Assembly (NCBI RefSeq): GCF_030372275.1
Contig: NZ_JAUDDJ010000037.1
DNA: 20,084 nt
Origin: Lawsonibacter sp900766145
GTDB taxonomy: Bacteria; Bacillota; Clostridia; Oscillospirales; Oscillospiraceae
Direction: 5' to 3' (one strand)
The notes below the pieces were generated by a model. That model searched no databases, had not been told where the DNA came from, and worked only from the letters and a program-made list of their open reading frames with translations. Shown here one piece after another: positions 14,614 through 20,084 of this stretch; the stretch's first letter is position 1, and each line of letters begins with the position of its first letter. The position numbers and the translations under genes were made by a program.

Positions 14614-15102
14614 ATGGCGATTGGCGAACGGATTCACTTTTTCCGTCTCCTACGGGGGATGACACAGAAATATCTCGGCATGGCGCTGGGCTTCCCGGAG
14701 AAGTCCGCTGATGTGCGCCTTGCTCAATATGAAACAGGATCAAGGACCCCTAAGGCAGACCTTACCGCTGCCCTGGCCCAGGTACTGGATGTCTCGCCCC
14801 ATGCCCTCTCTGTCCCGGATATAGACTCCTATGTGGGGCTGATGCACACCCTGTTTACCCTGGAGGACAACTACGGGCTCAAGATCAGCGAGATGGATGG
14901 AGAAGTCTGCTTGAAGGTTGATGTGCGGAAGAACAAGGATGCTGCCCGGCTGCACGAGATGCTCTGCTCCTGGCAGCAGGCCGCTGCCATGCTGGAGGCG
15001 GGCGAAATCTCCAAAGAGGATTACGACAAGTGGCGCTACCACTATCCGGAGTTTGACAAAGCCCAGACCTATGTGAAGGTGCCGCCCCAGGACCTCTTTT
15101 GA
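14614..15102 (+). CDS. XRE-family repressor of the integration module
   Basis: A 162-aa protein with an N-terminal Cro/C1 helix-turn-helix (about residues 3-65: IGERIHFFRLLRGMTQKYLG, then VRLAQYETGSRTP) and a C-terminal part of about 90 residues without recognised motifs, rich in charged residues. The ATG at 14614 has GGAG 8 bases upstream. It is the only convincing plus-strand gene and is divergent from xis-int, the classic layout of a lysogeny-type switch. It probably holds the element integrated by blocking the strong xis/int promoter. What relieves repression is not visible. Confidence 0.88.
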   Translation: MAIGERIHFFRLLRGMTQKYLGMALGFPEKSADVRLAQYETGSRTPKADLTAALAQVLDVSPHALSVPDIDSYVGLMHTLFTLEDNYGLKISEMDGEVCLKVDVRKNKDAARLHEMLCSWQQAAAMLEAGEISKEDYDKWRYHYPEFDKAQTYVKVPPQDLF

Positions 15103-15160
15103 CCCTCTCACTTGTAGGCCACGGGAGAGGCCGTTTGTTGCACAAAATAATAATAAAAAG

Positions 15161-15206
15161 AAAAAGAGAGCTAACTGACTAATCAAAATCAGTTAGCTCT
15201 CTTTTT
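15161..15206. terminator. Bidirectional terminator near the right end
   Basis: A perfect 18-bp inverted repeat (15161-15178/15189-15206) with 10-nt loop CTAATCAAAA begins with AAAAA and ends with TTTTT. It would stop transcripts from the repressor gene and from the right flank. It mirrors the hairpin near the left end. Confidence 0.8.
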
Positions 15207-15223
15207 ATGAATAATGAAAAAAT

Positions 15224-15241
15224 GTTGCCAAATCGTTGCCA
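15224..15241 (+). promoter_or_regulatory. Putative integrase arm-type sites, right end
   Basis: GTTGCCA occurs at 15224-15230 and 15235-15241, an 11-bp period identical to the left-end pair. The pair lies about 60 bp inside the att core. A related GTTGCAC is at 15137-15143. Binding by the integrase N-terminal domain is inferred. Confidence 0.5.
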
Positions 15242-15296
15242 CAGAGGGCCTTAACCCCTCAAAAACCCAGTCATATCAGGCTTTTCCGGGCCTCTG

Positions 15297-15312
15297 AAAT
15301 CATTCCCACTCG
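15297..15312 (-). other. Right attachment site (guaA-3'-end-like core)
   Basis: AAATCATTCCCACTCG repeats the left site with one mismatch and the 11-bp core intact (15302-15312). The minus strand reads GAG TGG GAA TGA, again Glu-Trp-Glu-stop. The frame to its right continues for about 65 codons but is not GMP synthase, so this junction faces other foreign DNA rather than guaA. Confidence 0.65.
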
Positions 15313-15454
15313 GCAAATTCAGATATAGTAGGGTGTATTTGAGGTGATTTCGCAGGAAAAACTTTCGCAAATATGTTAATATTCCACCTGCTATTTTCGG
15401 CTGTAAAGTTTATTAGTATCAAAATAGTATCACAAAAGGCTGGGAAATACAACA

Positions 15455-15480
15455 GAATTATGTGGAGCTCTACATAATTC
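15455..15480. repeat. 26-bp palindrome centred on GAGCTC
   Basis: Arms GAATTATGT/ACATAATTC flank GGAGCTCT; only one symmetric pair does not match. It lies between the right att site and a truncated ORF, near an apparent junction. It could be a recombinase or resolvase site or a regulatory dyad. The function is unknown. Confidence 0.45.
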
Positions 15481-15498
15481 CGGCACGGACGGACGCTG

Positions 15499-15579
15499 TC
15501 AGGCACAGCGGATAACAGCCTTGCAAGAGGCGTTGTACCTGCGCTGGATATATTCTTGATAGGCTTTCTGGTCTGTCAT
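15499..15579 (-). pseudogene. Remnant of a small sigma-70-like element gene (26 codons)
   Basis: Behind a strong GAGGGGG site, the ATG at 15579 opens a frame reading MTDQKAYQEYIQRRYNASCK and then stops after 26 codons. From memory this start matches small sigma-70/HTH-type proteins of Clostridia conjugative transposons, which run much longer. The rest is absent, so it appears cut off near 15500. The 169 bp between it and the methyltransferase hold GC-rich inverted segments but no gene that I can support. Confidence 0.45.
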
Positions 15580-15748
15580 GGAAATTCCCCCTCTCTGAAT
15601 AATAGTGCGGGGCGGCAGCACTCCTTGCTGTCGCTCCTTGACTGCCTAACTGCGAAACCGGGCGGGGCTGTCAACGGTGGGCGAAGCCCGTTCATCTTGA
15701 CCGCCCGCTGGCTCGGCTGGCTTTGCTATTTACCCGACAAACTTGAAT

Positions 15749-16516
15749 TTATTGTAAGGTATCACGTTTTACCTTCTTAAGCCTTACTATCATTACCATA
15801 GGAATTTCTTTGTTGGTTTTGAAACATTCTTCATAAAATCCATCAATGACAAATCCAGCTCTAAAACAAAGGTTAAAAATATCTTGTATGGAACGATGAT
15901 AATAAATCTGCTCTTTCGGTTGCCCTTCAATCGCTATATCATAGTAACTGTGCGGTGTCATATATTTTTCAGTCAACGTGACAAAACAAGGGTGTTGCGT
16001 TGCAAAGACAAAAATTCCGCTTTCCTGCAACAGTTCATAAACAGCCATAAGAAGTGGTTCAATATCCGTAATATCCATAATTGCCATATTAGAAACTGCT
16101 TTCGTAAAGGCTCGATTTCTTTTTAATTCTAATATACTTTTTCTATTGGTCGCATCCGCCACACAAAATTCAATTTGTTTTGCATATTGTGATTGCCGTC
16201 TTTTAGCCAATTCTATCATTTTTTTGCTGTAATCAAAAGCGACAACCGAAGCGCCTCTTTGTGCAAGATACGAAGAATAATTTCCATTGCCACACGCAAT
16301 ATCCAAAATATAATCCGCAGGATTAGGAGATAGAAGTTCCGTTACTTTGGGACGCACTACCTCTCTGTGAAATTCATTAGATTCGTCACCCATTGCATTA
16401 TCCCAAAATTGTGCGTTCTCCTCCCAGATTTTTTTACTTTCCTCTGTTCCCATGTTCTCTCCCACTCCCAAAATTTGCTTTTTTGCTTCCATTAAATCTT
16501 CCTTACGATATTCCAT
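15749..16516 (-). CDS. Class I SAM-dependent methyltransferase
   Basis: A 255-aa cytosolic methyltransferase of the Rossmann type. The SAM-binding motif I is LDIACGNGNY (71-80), followed by VVAFDYSKKMIELA (motif II, acidic D95), and a motif IV-like region near AVSNMAIMDI. The ATG at 16516 has GGAGGG upstream; longer in-frame readings run into tet(W) and are rejected. It lies 50 bp downstream of tet(W) in the same direction and is probably co-transcribed. A similar methyltransferase accompanies tet genes in several gut elements. The substrate is unknown; nothing indicates an rRNA target specifically. It is more AT-rich than tet(W), so the two may have different origins. Confidence 0.85.
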   Translation of the reverse strand: MEYRKEDLMEAKKQILGVGENMGTEESKKIWEENAQFWDNAMGDESNEFHREVVRPKVTELLSPNPADYILDIACGNGNYSSYLAQRGASVVAFDYSKKMIELAKRRQSQYAKQIEFCVADATNRKSILELKRNRAFTKAVSNMAIMDITDIEPLLMAVYELLQESGIFVFATQHPCFVTLTEKYMTPHSYYDIAIEGQPKEQIYYHRSIQDIFNLCFRAGFVIDGFYEECFKTNKEIPMVMIVRLKKVKRDTLQ

Positions 16517-16566
16517 TGTTACCCTCCATAACTTCTGATTGTTGCCGTCTTGACGATTATGTATCT

Positions 16567-18486
16567 TTACATTACCTTCTGAAACATATGGCGCACCTTG
16601 TCCAGGCGGTTGTTTGGACGGCGGGGCTGGATGACCGGCTGGCCGACAGCGGCCTGATACCCTTTTAGCTCTGTAAGGCATACGCTCTGCCCGTTGGTGT
16701 AAAAGGCCAGATCAGTACGGTATGCCTGTATACAGCGGGCGGGAATCTCGCCAGTAAAGACAACTTCATCCTTTTTTACCTGGGCCGTTTCGATGGTGGC
16801 ACAGTATTTCGGTGCATCATGATAAGCCCTGGAAAGGTATTCCTGGGGCGCATAGAGGGTGAAGGAGAGATAAGGTTCCAGCAGCTGCGTCCCCGATTCC
16901 TTCAATGCCTGTTCCAATACAATCGGGGCCAATGAGCGGAAGTCCGCCGGCGTGCTGACTGGACTGTAATAAAGCCCGTATTCAAAGCAAATCTTACAGT
17001 CCGTTACGTTCCAGCCGAACAAGCCCTGCTCCAGCCCGTAACGGATACCATCCCTGACAGCGTTTTGAAAACTCTGGTTCAAGTATCCCAGCGAAACCCG
17101 GCTCTCGTATTGTACGCCGGAGCCAAGCGGGAGTGGTGTAACAGACAGTCCGATAGATGCCCAAAACGGGTTGGGCGGCACCTCGATATGGATGGTGTGG
17201 CTGGCTGCTTTGAGCGGCCGCTCCATATAAATGACGGTGGGTTCCTTTACCACTGTTTCAATCTTGTATTTTTCCGACAGCAAAGCGGAAACGACCTCCA
17301 ACTGCACCCGGCCCAAAAAAGAAAGAATGATCTCATGGGTGATGGAATCCACTTCGCAGCGCAAAAGCGGGTCAGTATCCGCAAGTTGCGTAAGAGCGTC
17401 CAGCAGCCGTTCTCTTTGCGCTGCCGTTTTCGGCGCAATCGTCGTCCGCAGCATGGGGAGGGGGGCCTCGCGCCACCTTTTACGAGGGAGCCGGGTTTGA
17501 TCCCCTAATACATCGTTTAACCTCACGCTGTCGCTGGGAAGGATAACAATTTCGCCCGGATAAGCGGTGTCTGTCCGAACAATTTCCCCTTTGGATGGAA
17601 TACGCATCTCTGTGATTTTCAGCTTTTCTCTCCCGGCCAGGGCCACCGTATCCCGCAGGCGCAGCGTTCCGCTGTATAGCCGCAGATAGACACGCCGCTG
17701 GCCGCAATCGGTGTACTCAACCTTGAAAACGCTGCCGCATAGGGTGGCGCTCCCCTGTTCCCCAATCGGTTGGAACAGTCCTGTCACCGCATCCATCAAC
17801 GGTTGAATGCCAAGGCCCTTTTTGGCGCTGCCATGATAGACCGGAAACAGGGAGGCTTCTTGAACCCGCCGCTGTTCCTCCCGCGCAAGTTTTTCCTGGC
17901 TGATTGGTTCTCCTGCGATATACTTTTCCAATAATGCATCGTTATTTTCGATGACCGCATCCCATGCTTCTATGTCGGTATTTTCCTCCAGGACTATTTC
18001 CGGGGACAGCGACACCGTCTGCTTGATGATAATATCGGCGGAGAGCTTATCCCGAACAGACTGAACCACGCTCTGCAAATCAACGCCAGCCTGGTCGATC
18101 TTGTTGATAAAGATAACGGTGGGAATGTTCATTTTCCGCAGGGCATGGAACAGAATACGGGTCTGGGCCTGCACGCCATCTTTCGCGGAGATCACCAAGA
18201 TGGCCCCATCTAAAACAGCCAAAGAGCGGTACACCTCCGCCAAAAAATCCATGTGGCCGGGCGTATCCACAATGTTAACTTTACATCTGTGCCACTGGAA
18301 GGAAGTGACTGCCGCTTGAATGGTAATCCCACGCTGCCGCTCCAAAAACAAGGTGTCCGTCCTCGTTGTCCCTTTTTCGACGCTCCCTGGTTCTGAAATG
18401 GCTCCACTGGCATATAGCAGACTCTCCGTCAAGGTCGTCTTTCCAGCGTCTACATGGGCAAGAATCCCGATATTGATAATGTTCAT
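16567..18486 (-). CDS. tet(W): Ribosomal protection tetracycline resistance protein Tet(W)
   Basis: A complete 639-aa EF-G-like GTPase that binds the ribosome and releases tetracycline. GTPase motifs are intact: G1 AHVDAGKTT (10-18), G3 DTPGH (74-78) and NKID (128-131). The length and long stretches recalled from Tet(W) make the assignment firm. EF-G-like domains follow, ending in the RLDKVRHMFQKVM tail. The ATG at 18486 has GGAGG. A 280-bp leader with an attenuator precedes it, as for tet(M)/tet(O)-type genes, so expression is probably induced by tetracycline through transcription attenuation. It sits between the MobV relaxase and a methyltransferase, in a mobile context. Confidence 0.96.
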   Translation of the reverse strand: MNIINIGILAHVDAGKTTLTESLLYASGAISEPGSVEKGTTRTDTLFLERQRGITIQAAVTSFQWHRCKVNIVDTPGHMDFLAEVYRSLAVLDGAILVISAKDGVQAQTRILFHALRKMNIPTVIFINKIDQAGVDLQSVVQSVRDKLSADIIIKQTVSLSPEIVLEENTDIEAWDAVIENNDALLEKYIAGEPISQEKLAREEQRRVQEASLFPVYHGSAKKGLGIQPLMDAVTGLFQPIGEQGSATLCGSVFKVEYTDCGQRRVYLRLYSGTLRLRDTVALAGREKLKITEMRIPSKGEIVRTDTAYPGEIVILPSDSVRLNDVLGDQTRLPRKRWREAPLPMLRTTIAPKTAAQRERLLDALTQLADTDPLLRCEVDSITHEIILSFLGRVQLEVVSALLSEKYKIETVVKEPTVIYMERPLKAASHTIHIEVPPNPFWASIGLSVTPLPLGSGVQYESRVSLGYLNQSFQNAVRDGIRYGLEQGLFGWNVTDCKICFEYGLYYSPVSTPADFRSLAPIVLEQALKESGTQLLEPYLSFTLYAPQEYLSRAYHDAPKYCATIETAQVKKDEVVFTGEIPARCIQAYRTDLAFYTNGQSVCLTELKGYQAAVGQPVIQPRRPNNRLDKVRHMFQKVM

Positions 18487-18518
18487 GTCTATCCTCCATA
18501 CAAGGCCCGAATGGGCGC

Positions 18519-18556
18519 AAAAATCCCCAGCGGCTAATACTTTTACCGCTGGGGAT
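18519..18556 (-). terminator. tet(W) leader attenuator
   Basis: On the minus strand ATCCCCAGCGG, a 12-nt loop and CCGCTGGGGAT form an 11-bp GC-rich stem followed by TTTTT, about 30 bases before the tet(W) ribosome binding site. It is an intrinsic terminator inside the leader. The leader-peptide stop codon falls in its loop, so a stalled or rapidly moving ribosome would disrupt it. Confidence 0.75.
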
Positions 18557-18581
18557 CATGACTTCGGACACACAGAAACAT
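18543..18581 (-). CDS. Possible tet(W) leader peptide (12 aa)
   Basis: An ATG at 18581 opens MFLCVRSHDPQR and ends with TAA in the loop of the attenuator hairpin. Its ribosome binding site is weak, and an in-frame GTG further upstream would lengthen it. Leader peptides are an established part of tet(M)-type attenuation; the exact start here is uncertain. Confidence 0.4.
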   Translation of the reverse strand: MFLCVRSHDPQR

Positions 18582-18760
18582 ACACGACTTACATAAGCCG
18601 CGGTCCGTCACGATATTTACTAAAAAGGCAAAAGTATTCTTAAAATTGGGTACAAAAACCAAGCCCCTGCAAGGGGCAATCATTTTTGCGCCCATTATCA
18701 AATTTTATTTAAGAATACCTTGCCGCATATTTGATAGACTCCTCAAATCAGGATAATAGC

Positions 18761-18789
18761 AGTATATCATAGTACGCTCTAAAAAACAA
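18761..18789 (-). promoter_or_regulatory. tet(W) promoter
   Basis: On the minus strand TTGTTT (18784-18789) and TATACT (18761-18766) are separated by 17 bp, about 275 bp before the tet(W) start, which leaves the long leader described. Confidence 0.55.
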
Positions 18790-18820
18790 GAAATCATTTT
18801 ACCGATTCCACAAATAAAAT

Positions 18821-18848
18821 CGGAGGGTATTCACTGGAATACCCTCCG
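18821..18848 (-). terminator. Terminator after the relaxase gene
   Basis: CGGAGGGTATTC/GAATACCCTCCG forms a perfect 12-bp stem with a 4-nt loop (18833-18836), 10 bp past the relaxase stop codon. On the minus strand it is followed by ATTTTATTTG. It separates relaxase transcription from tet(W). Confidence 0.8.
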
Positions 18849-18858
18849 GTTTTGGTGA

Positions 18859-20046
18859 TTATCGTGCGTCTATCCGAATTTTTGACTTTGCGGCCCGTTT
18901 CCGTTCCTTTTCGGCATGTTCCTGCTGGTAAGCTGCCTCTAATATTCTGTCCACTTGTTCTGGGCCAAAGGCCCTTTTGACCCGCTCATAGTCAGCGGAG
19001 ACTTGCCGCATGGCCTTGTTTTCCAACTTGACCTCCTGCAATCGATCAGACAGGCGGATGTTGCTCTCCCTCACCCGGCCATAGTCCCCTTGCAGACGCT
19101 CAAATTTCCCCCGCAGCTCCACATAGGCCAGATACAGGGAGCGCAGCACCTTGACGATTTGGGCCAGCAGGGGCTTTGCCTTTTTCTCTCGGTAGGCCCG
19201 GCCTGTTTCCAGCGTTCCCGGCTCCGGCAAAATCTCCTCCGGATTGGCGGAGAAATCCGCTGCCAACCGCTCCATATTTTTCACCGCCGGGGCAAGTTCT
19301 TTGAGCCGCCGTTCCTGGCTCTCCACCTGGTTTTCTTTCTCCGCCTTGACCGTCTCCAGAACGGCGATCTCCTTTGCCCGCTGCTCTTTCTTGTAGTCCA
19401 GCACAGACAAGTGCTTGTCGTGGGTGCCTTTGTCCTCCCACTCAATCCCGTGGCGCTCCATGACCAGGGAAAGCTGCTCCTTTTCCGAGCGCACCCACTG
19501 GCTCCACTCCGTGTCCCCCCGGGAGCCGCCTTTGAAACCTTGGGCCGCTAACGCCTGTTTTAGAGATACCCTGGTGTCCAGCCCTCGCTTGCTCCCGGTG
19601 GTGAATGGTACAAAGTCAATGTGCAGATGGGGCGTGGCCTCGTCCATGTGGAGGTGGGCGGAGAACACCCGGAGTTGGGGATTGCGCTCTTGAAAGCCCT
19701 TCATGTACTCGTCCAAAACCGCTGCCGCAAGCTGCCCCTCCTCACTGTCGGCGCTCATATCGTCCCGATTGCCCACTTGCAGGATGATTTCATGGAACGG
19801 TTTTTCCTGCTTGCCGGAGCGGATCTTCTCATAGTAATCCTCTATCCTTCTGTCGGCCCTGGTTTGTTTAGCGTTGTACCGTTCCAGAGCCTCGTCAAAG
19901 AGTTCATGGTACACCGCCTTGATATTCTCCTGGCAGTAGGTTATATTCAAGTGGGAGCGTTCCGGGTCAGTGTTCTTGGCGTGGAATTTTCTACTGTTAT
20001 GGTTCACCGATCCTTGGCCCACCATGGCGCTGATTGTCCTTTTCAA
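18859..20046 (-). CDS. MobV/Pre-type relaxase (plasmid mobilisation/recombination protein)
   Basis: A 395-aa relaxase that nicks oriT and starts strand transfer. The Pre/Mob layout is visible: motif I HNSR (16-19) with HLNITY at 32-37, and the metal-binding motif HLHMDEATPHLHIDFVP (131-147, the HxxxE...PHxH pattern). The C-terminal half (about 215-395) is a long charged coiled coil. The start is taken as TTG at 20046 because AGGAGGG lies 6 bases upstream; an in-frame ATG at codon 8 is the alternative. Family members in conjugative transposons are often somewhat longer, so slight C-terminal shortening is possible. It could mobilise neighbouring DNA in trans. Confidence 0.88.
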   Translation of the reverse strand: MKRTISAMVGQGSVNHNSRKFHAKNTDPERSHLNITYCQENIKAVYHELFDEALERYNAKQTRADRRIEDYYEKIRSGKQEKPFHEIILQVGNRDDMSADSEEGQLAAAVLDEYMKGFQERNPQLRVFSAHLHMDEATPHLHIDFVPFTTGSKRGLDTRVSLKQALAAQGFKGGSRGDTEWSQWVRSEKEQLSLVMERHGIEWEDKGTHDKHLSVLDYKKEQRAKEIAVLETVKAEKENQVESQERRLKELAPAVKNMERLAADFSANPEEILPEPGTLETGRAYREKKAKPLLAQIVKVLRSLYLAYVELRGKFERLQGDYGRVRESNIRLSDRLQEVKLENKAMRQVSADYERVKRAFGPEQVDRILEAAYQQEHAEKERKRAAKSKIRIDAR

Positions 20047-20067
20047 ATCAATCCCTCCTCCCTTTTC

Positions 20068-20083
20068 CGCCGCGCAAGCGGCG
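20068..20083. repeat. GC-rich hairpin upstream of the relaxase
   Basis: CGCCGC/GCGGCG with loop GCAA lies just before the relaxase ribosome binding site and at the window edge. It might be part of oriT or a terminator of the upstream gene; the window ends before this can be judged. Confidence 0.3.
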
Positions 20084-20084
20084 A

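Larger units (their letters stand above)
203..15312. mobile_element. Integrative element carrying a defence operon, about 15.1 kb
   Basis: The boundaries are proposed from a near-identical repeat at both ends (203-219 and 15297-15312, core ATTCCCACTCG, same orientation). Inside each end lies a hairpin and a pair of GTTGCCA motifs spaced 11 bp. Between them are a tyrosine integrase, excisionase, RepA-like ATPase, MobC-like protein and an XRE repressor at the right, and an XRE-mrr-hsdM-hsdS-relA/spoT-hsdR-ygjP operon at the left. No relaxase or type IV secretion gene is seen inside, so it would be an integrative or mobilisable island rather than a self-transmissible one. The repeat match and element logic are seen; excision is inferred. 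Confidence 0.72.
18510..18718 (-). promoter_or_regulatory. Nested inverted repeats in the tet(W) leader
   Basis: ATTTTTGCGCCCATT (18682-18696) is the exact complement of 18510-18524, which covers the T-tract of the attenuator. A second pair, GTATTCTTAAA (18634-18644) and TTTAAGAATAC (18708-18718), is nested with it, and a local hairpin (AAGCCCCTGCAAGGGGC) lies near 18661-18677. These allow alternative folds of the leader RNA that could choose between terminator and read-through. Confidence 0.6.

Noticed and set aside
14740..15186. Minus-strand open frame opposite the XRE repressor
   Set aside because: Antisense to a gene with a clear promoter, ribosome binding site and helix-turn-helix.
15300..15506. 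68-codon minus-strand frame ending in Glu-Phe-Ala-Glu-Trp-Glu
   Set aside because: The ending comes from the attachment core; the rest is not GMP synthase and has no ribosome binding site, so it is not called a gene.
16517..16681. N-terminal extension of the methyltransferase into tet(W)
   Set aside because: The 55 extra codons overlap the tet(W) 3' end antiphase, whereas the ATG at 16516 has a strong GGAGGG site.
1..20084. CRISPR array, tRNA or rRNA genes, insertion sequence transposase
   Set aside because: No regularly spaced repeats, cloverleaf-like segment, rRNA motif or DDE transposase was found on either strand; the short repeats present are explained as operator, arm-site, iteron-like or hairpin elements.

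Overview
The window looks like chromosome from a gut Gram-positive anaerobe of the Clostridia (Lachnospiraceae/Oscillospiraceae-like), built almost entirely of accessory DNA. The evidence is GGAGG-type ribosome binding sites throughout, a Tn916-like integrase/excisionase pair, a MobV relaxase of the kind common in Firmicutes elements, and an intact tet(W). No housekeeping gene, rRNA or tRNA was found.

Layout. (1) About 203-15312 is interpreted as one complete integrative element of about 15.1 kb. Both ends carry the same imperfect 16-17 bp sequence (core ATTCCCACTCG). Read on the minus strand it spells Glu-Trp-Glu-stop, the usual C-terminus of GMP synthase (guaA), a known integration target. 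Just inside each end is a hairpin and a pair of GTTGCCA motifs 11 bp apart, which look like integrase arm sites. The right third is the element's own machinery: a divergent XRE repressor (14614-15102, +), an operator/promoter region (14452-14578), then on the minus strand xis, int, a MobC-like ribbon-helix-helix protein, a RepA-like ATPase and a 9-bp-unit repeat block. The left two thirds are cargo.

(2) The cargo (857-10762, minus strand) reads as one defence operon behind its own promoter (10797-10825): small XRE regulator, Mrr-like endonuclease, hsdM, hsdS, a RelA/SpoT-type nucleotide pyrophosphokinase, hsdR, and a YgjP/SprT-like metallopeptidase. Several junctions overlap by 1-8 bases. The most interesting item is the RelA/SpoT gene placed between hsdS and hsdR. 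This is the position that the PrrC anticodon nuclease occupies in the E. coli prr type I locus, where PrrC acts as a back-up suicide toxin when phage disables restriction. The hypothesis here is a type I restriction system guarded by a toxic alarmone- or tRNA-modifying synthetase.

(3) 15313 to the end is a different mobile module: a palindrome, a broken sigma-factor-like ORF, a SAM methyltransferase, tet(W) with an attenuator leader, and a MobV relaxase. It may be a second element stacked in tandem at the same attachment site. If so, guaA itself would lie beyond the right edge.

How it fits together: excision and integration are controlled by the XRE/Xis/Int switch; RepA and the repeat block may support replication of the excised circle; the MobC-like protein suggests mobilisation by a relaxase supplied in trans, since the 15-kb element shows none of its own. 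All functional statements are from sequence reading only; no database search was possible.
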